Source of the DNA: Bacteroidaceae bacterium
GTDB lineage: Bacteria; Bacteroidota; Bacteroidia; Bacteroidales; Bacteroidaceae
Length of the DNA stretch: 64,000 nt
Assembly: GCA_024401095.1 (NCBI GenBank)
Contig: JAKSLR010000006.1
Span: forward strand, 1 to 64,000
Direction: 5' to 3'
The position numbers and the translations under genes were made by a program. The notes under the pieces are model-generated. The model was given only the letters and a program-made list of their open reading frames with translations, was not told where the DNA came from and searched no databases. Below are positions 44,077 to 52,109 of the stretch, one piece after another; position 1 is the stretch's first letter; every line of letters starts with the position of its first letter.

Positions 44077-45529
44077 CATAAAAAGTATTTGGAAATCTTT
44101 AGATTGGTTTACCGTTGTATTATTTATAGGATTTCTCGTTTTTGGCTGGTTTAGCGTCTGCGGGGCAAGTTATGACTTTTCCGGCATGGATTTCTTTAGT
44201 TTTGAATCACGTGCAGGAAAACAATTGATTTGGATGGGCCTATCATTAGTTATTGCTTTTGTCTTATTAATGCTTGAAGAACGCATTTATGAGATGTTTG
44301 CTCCACCTGTTTATGTACTTTTTATAGCATTACTGATCGCAACTATTTTTCTAGCTAATGATGTAAAAGGTTCCAGATCTTGGATTGATTTAGGTGCCGG
44401 AATCCGTTTGCAACCGGCGGAATTCGCGAAGTTTGCAACAGCACTTTATTTGGCAAAATTCATGAATAAGTTTGGCTATACCATATTAAAGTGGAAAACG
44501 TTTTTCCATACGATGGGTATAGTACTTCTTCCAATGCTCATTATTATTGCTCAAAAAGAAACCGGTTCTGCTTTGGTTTATTGTGCATTCTTCCTTGTGT
44601 TTTACAGAGAGGGAATGTCTGGATCAATTTTGTTTGCTGGTATATCTGCGGTATTATATTTTGTTATAGGCCTAACTTTCCAAGCAGAATACTTAGGATA
44701 TACACCAACGTCAGTTGGTCGTTTTTCTGTTCTTCTCATGGCTATGGTTTTTAGTATAGGTATGGTATGGGTGTATTGTCAGAATTTGAAGGTGTTTTGG
44801 AGAATGGCAATAGGCGGATTAGGACTTGTTTCTGTGGCATTGCTATTCTCTTTTTTCGTTATTCCGTTTGATGTTTCCTATGTGCTGCTAATAGCATTGG
44901 TGATATTAATTGGTTATCTGTGTTATTTAGGATTGACGGAAAGACTATATACCTATTTCTTGATTGCTGGTTTCACTTTTTGTTCTGTTGGTTTCCACTA
45001 TTCTACAGATTATGTTCTAAACAATGTAATGGAACCCCATCAACGAGAACGAATTAATGAGTTATTGGGAATAGAAGAAGATTTGGCAGGTGCTGGCTAT
45101 AATGTTAATCAATCTAAGATTGCTATAGGTTCAGGAGGATTGACGGGAAAAGGTTTTCTTAACGGTACACAGACTAAGTTGAAATATGTCCCAGAGCAAG
45201 ATACCGATTTTATATTCTGTACAGTGGGAGAAGAGCAGGGGTTTGTGGGAGCTGCAGGTGTCTTACTTATGTTTATGACTTTAATTCTACGTCTGATACA
45301 TTTGGCAGAACGTCAGCCCACTACATTTGGTAGGGTATATGGCTACTCAGTCTTGAGTATTTTCCTCTTCCATTTATTTATTAATATTGGAATGGTTCTT
45401 GGCTTGACTCCAGTTATTGGTATTCCTTTGCCATTTTTCAGTTACGGAGGTTCTTCCTTATGGGGATTTACTATTCTCTTATTTATTTTCTTGAGAATTG
45501 ATGCAGAAAGGGAACGTATGAAGCGTTAG
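44057..45529 (+). CDS. rodA: Rod shape-determining protein RodA (SEDS glycosyltransferase)
   Basis: About 490 residues with ten hydrophobic segments. RodA polymerises glycan strands from lipid II together with PBP2. Family blocks visible: GSRSWIDLGAGIRLQPAEFAK, QKETGSALVY, QSKIAIGSGGLTGKGF, VPEQDTDFIF, and the ending TPVIGIPLPFFSYGGSSL. The frame opens at 44006, inside mrdA, but the ATG at 44057 (MVQAQDNIKSIW) gives the usual short N-terminus. Its stop overlaps the convergent gldH stop by 4 bases, and no terminator is seen between them. Confidence 0.93.
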   Translation: MVQAQDNIKSIWKSLDWFTVVLFIGFLVFGWFSVCGASYDFSGMDFFSFESRAGKQLIWMGLSLVIAFVLLMLEERIYEMFAPPVYVLFIALLIATIFLANDVKGSRSWIDLGAGIRLQPAEFAKFATALYLAKFMNKFGYTILKWKTFFHTMGIVLLPMLIIIAQKETGSALVYCAFFLVFYREGMSGSILFAGISAVLYFVIGLTFQAEYLGYTPTSVGRFSVLLMAMVFSIGMVWVYCQNLKVFWRMAIGGLGLVSVALLFSFFVIPFDVSYVLLIALVILIGYLCYLGLTERLYTYFLIAGFTFCSVGFHYSTDYVLNNVMEPHQRERINELLGIEEDLAGAGYNVNQSKIAIGSGGLTGKGFLNGTQTKLKYVPEQDTDFIFCTVGEEQGFVGAAGVLLMFMTLILRLIHLAERQPTTFGRVYGYSVLSIFLFHLFINIGMVLGLTPVIGIPLPFFSYGGSSLWGFTILLFIFLRIDAERERMKR

Positions 45530-45984
45530 CGGGTAAGAAGTATACCAACATCGTTGATGCCTGGTAGTGATTCTCTTTTCATGTAAGGGTAGATGTTAAT
45601 TCTGCCTTTATTAATTGTTCCTATAATATTAATAGGTATAGAAGATGATGGAGTCAAAAAGACAGAGGAGATATTAGTTGTTTTACTAATGTCTAAATAT
45701 ACTTTGTTTCTAATGACTTGTTTTTTATCCCATTGTTGTTCTACAATTAGACAAAGGTTTTTGTAGGGGTAGTTGTTGCGTGTACGGATTTCAACTTTGA
45801 GTTTGGGATTCTTGACATTTGGAAGGGTGTCAATGACAAATGTAATAGTGTCGTACTTCTTCCATTCCCTCTCTTTAATAATATGGTTAGAATGATAGAT
45901 TGTATTATCCATACAACTGAACAGTAGGAGGGTTGCTCCTACTGTTATTGTGTTGTATATGATATGCAATACTTTATTCAGCAT
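45526..45984 (-). CDS. gldH: GldH-like lipoprotein
   Basis: A 152-residue lipoprotein with signal ending LLLFSCMDN (Cys near 24). The mature part has HHI-type start (YHSNHIIKEREWKKYDTITFVID), a middle strand-rich domain with IRTRNNYPYKNLCLIVEQ and ends MKRESLPGINDVGILL, matching GldH as known from Bacteroidetes. GldH was named for gliding motility in Flavobacterium, but it is conserved in non-gliding Bacteroidales beside ricT, where its job is not clear. It overlaps the end of ricT by 11 bases, so the two are translationally coupled. Confidence 0.83.
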   Translation of the reverse strand: MLNKVLHIIYNTITVGATLLLFSCMDNTIYHSNHIIKEREWKKYDTITFVIDTLPNVKNPKLKVEIRTRNNYPYKNLCLIVEQQWDKKQVIRNKVYLDISKTTNISSVFLTPSSSIPINIIGTINKGRINIYPYMKRESLPGINDVGILLTR

Positions 45985-47461
45985 TATTTATTTCTTGTGG
46001 CTGGTTACCATTTCCACCTCGATTATTCCTGTGGTGATTATTGCGGTGGCGGTTGTGGCGCTCTTTATTCGGGTTTTCTCTCCTTTCCTCCCTTTCCGAA
46101 GTTTCTTGTGGTTGAGCTTCTTTTGCTGCTAAAGAACGTTCTTGTTTCTTTCCTTGTCTTTCTGGTCGAATTTGCCGTTCTTCTTGTTCAGCATGATTTA
46201 AATCTTCTGTTTTTGGAGCTCTATTTTCACGCTCTCTTTTAGGCCTTTCCTTTCTGTCTGGGCGTTCTTTTGTTTCTTGACGCTCGTTGATTCTTTTTTC
46301 GGAAAGTTCAGAGCCTTCAGGGGAAGCATTACTCTTGATGGAAGCCTCTTTCTGGCTGTTTCTATTTTTGTCCTTATTCTTGTGCTTCTTCTTACTGTTT
46401 TTACTTTTGTCAAATCTGGTTAAGTCATCTTGTTCTGCTAAGTCTAATGGCCTTGCTGGAGCATTGCTCTGTGTGGAATCATCTAGCTTTTCTGGCTTTT
46501 CTCCAGCGCGGTTCATGTTTAATACTTCAAATGCACGTCTGGATGTAATAGTAGTTAGGTTTGCTGCTAGATTTTTATCACTGGAATATGTAACCATGCC
46601 ATTTAGAATGTCAGCCTTGAAGAAAAAGAATTCGCCATCCATGGTTTGCAAAGTAATCTCGCGGGATGGCAAACGCTTGTGGGCTTCAACGTAGCAGTCA
46701 ACTTCATAATTCATGCAACATTTTAGTTTCGCGCATTGTCCTGCAAGCTTCTGGGGATTTAAAGAAATGTCTTGGAATCTTGCAGCACTTGTGGATACAG
46801 AGGAGAAGCTTTTCATCCAAGTAGCACAACAGAGTTCACGGCCACAAGGGCCTATACCTCCAATGCGTCCAGCTTCTTGGCGGGCACCAATCTGCTTCAT
46901 TTCAATTCTTACTTTAAAAGCGTCAGCTAACACTTTGATGAGTTGTCTGAAATCGACGCGTCCATCAGCGATGTAATAAAAAATAGCTTTGTTTCCATCA
47001 CCTTGGTATTCTACATCGCCAATTTTCATTTCAAGCCCAAGATCCTTTGCAATCTGACGTGAGCGAATCATTGTGTCATGTTCACGACTTTTGGCCTCTT
47101 CATATTTCTCCATATCAACAGGCTTCGCGATACGATAGATGCGCTTAATGTCTGCTTCACTGCGGATATTTGCTTTTTTGATTTGTAGTAAGACCAAACG
47201 GCCTGTTAAGGTTACTGTTCCGATATCATGCCCAGGACTAGACTCAACGGCAACGATATCTCCCTTATGCAGGTCTAATCCATTGCTATTGTGATAATAT
47301 CCTTTGCGGGTATTTTTGAATTGGACTTCCACTAAATCCGTCTCTTTGTCATTTCCAGGGACGTCGACTAACCAGTCGTAGGTATTTAGTTTATTATCTT
47401 GTCTTCCGCAGCCTTTGCAAGAAAGGCCTCTTCCGGCACCATTTAGTTTAAAATCTGTCAT
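45974..47461 (-). CDS. RicT/PSP1-domain protein with long charged tail
   Basis: A 495-residue protein. The PSP1 (YaaT/RicT) core spans about 1-320, with Cys clusters SCKGC (14-18), GPCGRELCC (near 203-211) and CAKLKCCMN (near 240-248). In Bacillus, RicT is part of an Fe-S complex that modulates RNase Y and phosphorelay. From about residue 330 to the end the protein is low complexity, dominated by E, K, R, N and Q (ERREN, RHNRHRNNHHRNNRGG), and is probably disordered and RNA-binding. It sits 6 bases after holB, in the metF-holB-ricT-gldH operon. Confidence 0.88.
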   Translation of the reverse strand: MTDFKLNGAGRGLSCKGCGRQDNKLNTYDWLVDVPGNDKETDLVEVQFKNTRKGYYHNSNGLDLHKGDIVAVESSPGHDIGTVTLTGRLVLLQIKKANIRSEADIKRIYRIAKPVDMEKYEEAKSREHDTMIRSRQIAKDLGLEMKIGDVEYQGDGNKAIFYYIADGRVDFRQLIKVLADAFKVRIEMKQIGARQEAGRIGGIGPCGRELCCATWMKSFSSVSTSAARFQDISLNPQKLAGQCAKLKCCMNYEVDCYVEAHKRLPSREITLQTMDGEFFFFKADILNGMVTYSSDKNLAANLTTITSRRAFEVLNMNRAGEKPEKLDDSTQSNAPARPLDLAEQDDLTRFDKSKNSKKKHKNKDKNRNSQKEASIKSNASPEGSELSEKRINERQETKERPDRKERPKRERENRAPKTEDLNHAEQEERQIRPERQGKKQERSLAAKEAQPQETSEREERRENPNKERHNRHRNNHHRNNRGGNGNQPQEINNAE

Positions 47462-47467
47462 ATAATA

Positions 47468-48595
47468 TTATTGTATCAACAGGACAATCATTTTTAAGGA
47501 AAAATCGAAAAATACCATTTTGGCATTTACGTTTTGCTCAATGTGTCGCTGTGCAATTGTTAATTCGTCCATAATTCCTATAACATTTCGCTCGTTAATA
47601 AAGCGAGCAAAACGTGTAGAAAAGTTCCGCTCTTCTTCTGCCATATAATTTAGATCACTAAATCCGAAATTATAGATGAAGTTTTCACGTATTAATCGTT
47701 GGCAATAGAGTAGGAAATTCTTTTGTTTTTCTCGTCCCCAACTTGCTACTTGCTCACTCCATTGTTTCATCTCTTTTACTTTTCGTTGATAAGAGAGTCG
47801 CATGAGGAGTATGAACATATCAAGAAACAATGCTCTGTCTTCGTTGAAATGAATTGCTTCAAGTGCATTTAGGTAGCTACCGTTTGCCATATGAGCTATT
47901 CTATGGGCATCATTACTGTTAATGCCCAACTTGTGTTCTAGCTCATTCTGAATAACAGAAGAATCCAAACGTTTGAATTCTATTTGTTGTGTCCTGCTCT
48001 TTATGGTTTGCAGTAGAAATTCAGGTTGTTCACTAACAAGAAGGAATACTGTTTGGACAGGAGGTTCTTCCAATATTTTCAGTATTTTGTTGCTGCATTC
48101 TTCTTGCATTTTCTCTGGCAACCATATAATCATTACTTTGTAGCCGCCTTGACTGGATTTTAATGCCAGCTTACGGCTGATTTCTTCACTTTCTATAGTG
48201 TAGATTGTAGCTTGCTGGTTCTCTGCTCCAAGTTCATCGAGCCAATGGTTTATGTTGAAATAGGGGTTAGCAGAAACAAATTCTCTCCATGTAGTTATCA
48301 CGTCATCGCATACTGTTTTTCTTGGAGCTTTTGCTTTATTAATCACAGGAAAAACAAAATGTAAATCGGGATGTGAAAGCTTGTTGAACATTTTACAAGA
48401 CATACAGGTCCCGCAAGAATCATGTTCATCCTTATTTTGACAGAGCAAATAACGGGCATAGGCAATGGCAACTGGTAGTTTGCCAACACCTTCTGGACCG
48501 GTAAAGAGTTGTGCGTGAGCTACACGTCCCTCTTTGACCTCTTGGATGAGCCTTTTTTTTACGGCTTCTTGACCTATTATGTCTTTGAACAACAT
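47468..48595 (-). CDS. holB: DNA polymerase III delta' subunit
   Basis: A 375-residue clamp-loader subunit. It begins FKDIIGQEAVKKRLI and RVAHAQLFTGPEGVGK, the delta'/RuvB-like opening. The P-loop GPEGVGKLP keeps Lys but has Leu where Thr/Ser is usual, consistent with delta' not hydrolysing ATP. The zinc module is CGTCMSC with an upstream Cys (about 53-66). EISRKLALKSSQGGYKVMII and KILEEPP are standard. It is coupled to metF upstream (2-base gap). Confidence 0.9.
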   Translation of the reverse strand: MLFKDIIGQEAVKKRLIQEVKEGRVAHAQLFTGPEGVGKLPVAIAYARYLLCQNKDEHDSCGTCMSCKMFNKLSHPDLHFVFPVINKAKAPRKTVCDDVITTWREFVSANPYFNINHWLDELGAENQQATIYTIESEEISRKLALKSSQGGYKVMIIWLPEKMQEECSNKILKILEEPPVQTVFLLVSEQPEFLLQTIKSRTQQIEFKRLDSSVIQNELEHKLGINSNDAHRIAHMANGSYLNALEAIHFNEDRALFLDMFILLMRLSYQRKVKEMKQWSEQVASWGREKQKNFLLYCQRLIRENFIYNFGFSDLNYMAEEERNFSTRFARFINERNVIGIMDELTIAQRHIEQNVNAKMVFFDFSLKMIVLLIQ

Positions 48596-48597
48596 AC

Positions 48598-49548
48598 TTA
48601 ATAAATCTGTTTTGCAACTTGATAGATACTATCTACTGCAGATACCGTATAGAAATGTATGCTTGGAATTCCATGGGCCATGAGTTCTCTACATTGGTTA
48701 ATGCACCATTCTATACCTAGATTTTTTGCATCATCATCGGTTTTGCATTTTAGAGCTTCTGCTGCTAATTCTTGGGGCAGGTCGCAATGGAATGTTTTTG
48801 GTACAACTGTCAATTGCGAAAGCTTTGCAAACGGTTTTATTCCTGGTATAATTGGAATGGTTATTCCTGCTTTTCTTGCTCGGTCTACAAAATCAAAGTA
48901 CTTTTGGTTGTCATAAAAAAGTTGTGTGACAGCGTAATCCGCTCCAGCATCAGCTTTTTTCTTTAGCCAATAAAGATCTTGCTCAGGATTTGGAGCTTCT
49001 TCGTGCTTTTCTGGATAACAGGCTACTCCAAAAGAGAAGTTTCCAGGAACTTTTATGGTTGTTCCATCAATAAACTTTCCGGCGTTAAAATCGTTGACCT
49101 GATCAATAAGATCTGTTGCATGGCAAAATCCGTTTGGTTCTGGAGTAAATACTCTATCTTCTTTTGCTTTATCTCCTCGTAAAAGAATAAGATCTGTGAT
49201 TCCTAAAAACTGTAAGTCTAGTAACGTGTATTCGATGTCTTCTCGAGTGGCACCGCTACAAACTAAATGAGGAACAACCTTAATTCCGTATTTGTTGTGA
49301 ATAGCAGCAGCCACAGCTACAGTTCCGGGTCTTTTTCTGATGCTTTCACGCTCATAAAGACCTGTGCTCTTTTCTCTAAAAATGTACTCGCTGCGATGAT
49401 TTGTGATGTTGATATACTTTGGATCGAATTCCTTCAGCTTATCAATAGTGCGAAACAACGCATCTGTACCGTTGCCTTTCAATGGAGGTAACACCTCAAA
49501 AGAAAAGGCAGTCTTCTCTTCTTGACTTATGATCTCTTTTATGGTCAT
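48598..49548 (-). CDS. metF: 5,10-methylenetetrahydrofolate reductase
   Basis: A 316-residue flavin TIM barrel that reduces 5,10-methylene-THF to 5-methyl-THF, the methyl donor for methionine synthesis. The opening TAFSFEVLPPLKGNG carries the catalytic Glu, followed by ITNHRSEYIF, HLVCSGATREDIE, LRGDK and FSFGVACYPEKHEEAP. YAVTQLFYDN and IPIIPGIKP complete the barrel. Length is normal. It is the first gene of the metF-holB-ricT-gldH operon, with TAAATTTG at 49579 upstream. Confidence 0.95.
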   Translation of the reverse strand: MTIKEIISQEEKTAFSFEVLPPLKGNGTDALFRTIDKLKEFDPKYINITNHRSEYIFREKSTGLYERESIRKRPGTVAVAAAIHNKYGIKVVPHLVCSGATREDIEYTLLDLQFLGITDLILLRGDKAKEDRVFTPEPNGFCHATDLIDQVNDFNAGKFIDGTTIKVPGNFSFGVACYPEKHEEAPNPEQDLYWLKKKADAGADYAVTQLFYDNQKYFDFVDRARKAGITIPIIPGIKPFAKLSQLTVVPKTFHCDLPQELAAEALKCKTDDDAKNLGIEWCINQCRELMAHGIPSIHFYTVSAVDSIYQVAKQIY

Positions 49549-49578
49549 ATTCTTTTACGTTTGCCGTCTAAAATTGGG

Positions 49579-49586
49579 CAAATTTA
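49579..49586 (-). promoter_or_regulatory. -7 element of the metF operon
   Basis: TAAATTTG on the minus strand, 31 bases upstream of the metF ATG. The -33 is not evident. Confidence 0.5.
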
Positions 49587-49620
49587 CATAAAAAAGTTGG
49601 AATTCTTTGAATTATATTCA

Positions 49621-49655
49621 AAAAAAGAATGGCAGAGGGTTTCTCTGCCATTCTT
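49621..49655 (-). terminator. Terminator of the AGE-nagA operon
   Basis: AAGAATGGCAGAG and CTCTGCCATTCTT form a perfect 13-bp stem with a 5-base loop; on the minus strand a T-run follows. It lies 18 bases after the nagA stop. Confidence 0.9.
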
Positions 49656-49672
49656 CTTTTCCGGAAAAGATC

Positions 49673-50836
49673 TTATAGTGTTAAAGTGCCTTCTACTAAT
49701 TTACCCATAGACCAAACCCCACGTAGATTCAAGGCTTTGTCTAGAATCATCATATCTGCGTCTTTCCCTAATTCTAGGGAGCCCTTGCGGTCAAAGATTC
49801 CCATAACTTTTGCAGGTGTTTCCGATGCCATTCTTACAGCATCTTCCAGTGGAATATCTGCCATGTGAACGCAGGTGCGGATAAGACGGTCCATTGTTGC
49901 TATACTACCAGCTAAAGCTGAACGGTCGGCTAATTTGCAGACACCATCTTCAATGATGACACGTGGGTCAAATGCCTCCTGGCTATCACTTGCTGTACAT
50001 GCCAATGCGTCTGTAATCAGACAAGTCCTTTCAACGCCCTTTAGCTTGTGTACCAAGGAAAGAATAATAGGTGGTACATGGATTCCATCGGCAATGACTT
50101 CTACAGTAAAGTCATCAATCAGGTAAACACTTTCAACAGTTCCTTCATGCTTATATTCGTGATATTTATGGAAACCTGGCATTGCATTATAGAAATGTGT
50201 AGCATGGCTAAAACCTGCGTTGTGAGCGGCTTTGACCTCTTTATAGCCTGCACCTGTGTGTGCTATTGCGGCAACGACTCCCTTTGATGTGATGTACTCT
50301 CCGAACGGAACAGTTCCTTCTATCTCTGGGGCAGCATCCCAGCGGCGAATACATGGATACTTTTCAATCAAAGGAATATAATCTTCTGGTCTTGGGGGAA
50401 TAATATATTCAGGGATTTGAGCACCAGCCATCTGCAGACTGAAATAAGGACCCTCAAGATGAAGACCCATAATAGGGCTGTTAGGATCTTGCATCATTTT
50501 AGTACAAGTTTCTGATGCCGCTTCAATCATTGGTATGGATGAAGAAGAGAGGGTTGGATAAATTGCTGTTGTACCATGTTGCATATGAGCCTTTACTGCA
50601 ACTTCGAATGCTTCTTCTGTCCCTTCCATGAAATCTCTTCCACCACCTCCGTGAACATGGAGCTCAATACCACCAGGTACTAAGTGAAGCCCTTTTACAT
50701 CGATGATGTCTGCACCAATGATTCCCAAATTACAAGGGGTAATAGAAACAATTTTATTCTCATCCACTAAAAGAGAACCATCTTCTAACCAACCATTTGG
50801 GGTTAAAATATGAGCATGAATAAATTGTGTTAACAT
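49673..50836 (-). CDS. nagA: N-acetylglucosamine-6-phosphate deacetylase
   Basis: A 387-residue amidohydrolase that removes acetate from GlcNAc-6-P to give GlcN-6-P. The metal motif is ELHVHGGGGRDFMEGT (about 58-73). HLEGPYFS, GHATHFYNAM-like (SHATHFYNAMPGFHKYH), and the catalytic Asp in LAGSIATMDR follow the family. Small beta domains flank the barrel. It lies 19 bases after the AGE epimerase gene. In the sialic acid route used by Bacteroides (Neu5Ac, ManNAc, GlcNAc, GlcNAc-6-P) this is the step after GlcNAc kinase; the kinase and nagB are not in the window. Confidence 0.93.
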   Translation of the reverse strand: MLTQFIHAHILTPNGWLEDGSLLVDENKIVSITPCNLGIIGADIIDVKGLHLVPGGIELHVHGGGGRDFMEGTEEAFEVAVKAHMQHGTTAIYPTLSSSSIPMIEAASETCTKMMQDPNSPIMGLHLEGPYFSLQMAGAQIPEYIIPPRPEDYIPLIEKYPCIRRWDAAPEIEGTVPFGEYITSKGVVAAIAHTGAGYKEVKAAHNAGFSHATHFYNAMPGFHKYHEYKHEGTVESVYLIDDFTVEVIADGIHVPPIILSLVHKLKGVERTCLITDALACTASDSQEAFDPRVIIEDGVCKLADRSALAGSIATMDRLIRTCVHMADIPLEDAVRMASETPAKVMGIFDRKGSLELGKDADMMILDKALNLRGVWSMGKLVEGTLTL

Positions 50837-50855
50837 ATAGGTTATGATTTTAGGT

Positions 50856-52040
50856 TTACTTGTTTAAAATCTCTTGAATCAAAGTATAACTTCTTATCAT
50901 CATTCTTGGAATATGGAATGGACCTTTGAAAATGTTACCTTTTGCGGGCTGTGCAACAGTTCCATCTCTGTGCAGATAGCCATACCATTCTCCGTATTCT
51001 TTATCTGGAAAATGAGCATAAGTCCAGTCGCTGATTTGCTTATGACGGTCTAGCCATTTTTCATCGCCTGTAGCCTGATAAGCATAGAGAGTAGCGATAA
51101 TAGCTTCGGTCTGTGGCCACCAGAACTTCATGTCTTGGGAATAATCTTGCTGAGGGAATCCTTTGCAGTCTCGAAAGTTGATGATGCCTCCGAATTCCTT
51201 GTCCCATCCCCATTCCCAGGACCATTCAAGGATAGTGATCGCCATCTCTACAAGATCTTTCTGCCATCCTCTGTATTTTGCTTCTTCTAAAATAAACCAT
51301 GCAGTTTCGATGCAGTGACCAGGATTGATGAGACGACCGTTGATGTTATCGATAAATTCACCTTCAGGACCTACCATCTCAAGCAAGGCCTTAAATTCCG
51401 GATGCATGAAATATGTACGTAGGGCATGGATAGACTTATCTATCTTCTCTGTCAAGACGGGGTCATTTATTGAAGCACGGATTCGGGATGCCGTATTCAC
51501 AAGAATCATTGTGATGGAATGGCCTTGGCACTTTAGGGTTGGCAAGTATTTTGGCTCCAGAAAACCCGGAGTTTCCATCATGGTTATGATGCTGTTGAAT
51601 ATCTTTAAAGCTTTTTCTGCATACATCTTATCACCTGATGCTATAGAGTACTCACTCATAGCAATAGCTGCAAATCCTTCGGAGAAAACGTAGCGGCGTT
51701 TGCGTAGCGGTGTGCCATCTGCCATTACTTCAAAGAACATGTGGCCATCGGTGTCAAAGCAATGTGCTTCAATAAAATCAATACAGCTTTTGGATGCATT
51801 TAGCCATTCTGGATTCTTCTCTATATTGTTATATGCATAGCTCATGATGAATCCGCATCTTCCTTGGAACCAAACAGATTTTGTACTATCCATCAGTGTT
51901 CCATCACGATCTACACAGGTATAGACTCCTCCGTTAACTGAATCTAGACCATATTTAAGCCAAAATGGAAGTATGTTCTCTGTCAGGTCCGTTTTGTATT
52001 TATTAGCCCAATTTGACAGGTAGCTTACAATGTTTTCCAT
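50856..52040 (-). CDS. nanE: N-acylglucosamine 2-epimerase (AGE family)
   Basis: A 394-residue (alpha/alpha)6-barrel epimerase that interconverts ManNAc and GlcNAc without phosphorylation, as the NanE of Bacteroides fragilis does. Catalytic His residues lie in GHCIETAWFILEE and in YGYLHRDG; WWPQTEAI and WFQGRCGF line the pocket. The frame runs to 52076, but TATCTTTG at 52074-52081 places transcription start near 52068, so the ATG at 52040 (MENIVSYLSN) is chosen. Together with nanA and nagA it feeds sialic acid carbon into amino sugar metabolism. The symbol is by role; it is not homologous to E. coli NanE. Confidence 0.9.
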   Translation of the reverse strand: MENIVSYLSNWANKYKTDLTENILPFWLKYGLDSVNGGVYTCVDRDGTLMDSTKSVWFQGRCGFIMSYAYNNIEKNPEWLNASKSCIDFIEAHCFDTDGHMFFEVMADGTPLRKRRYVFSEGFAAIAMSEYSIASGDKMYAEKALKIFNSIITMMETPGFLEPKYLPTLKCQGHSITMILVNTASRIRASINDPVLTEKIDKSIHALRTYFMHPEFKALLEMVGPEGEFIDNINGRLINPGHCIETAWFILEEAKYRGWQKDLVEMAITILEWSWEWGWDKEFGGIINFRDCKGFPQQDYSQDMKFWWPQTEAIIATLYAYQATGDEKWLDRHKQISDWTYAHFPDKEYGEWYGYLHRDGTVAQPAKGNIFKGPFHIPRMMIRSYTLIQEILNK

Positions 52041-52073
52041 ATTGAAGGTTATTTGAGGTTGAAGTTGTTCTTG

Positions 52074-52105
52074 CAAAGATACTTTTATTTTGAAATCTTC
52101 GCAAA
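52074..52105 (-). promoter_or_regulatory. Internal promoter of AGE-nagA
   Basis: TTTG (52102-52105), 20 bases, TATCTTTG (52074-52081) on the minus strand. It separates AGE-nagA from the upstream nan operon while leaving readthrough possible, since no terminator is seen after the hexosaminidase gene. Confidence 0.82.
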
Positions 52106-52109
52106 AAAA

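Noticed and set aside
46287..46694. A 135-codon Ser/Leu/Phe-rich frame opposite the ricT tail
   Set aside because: It only mirrors the low-complexity Lys/Glu tail of RicT on the other strand; not a membrane protein gene.
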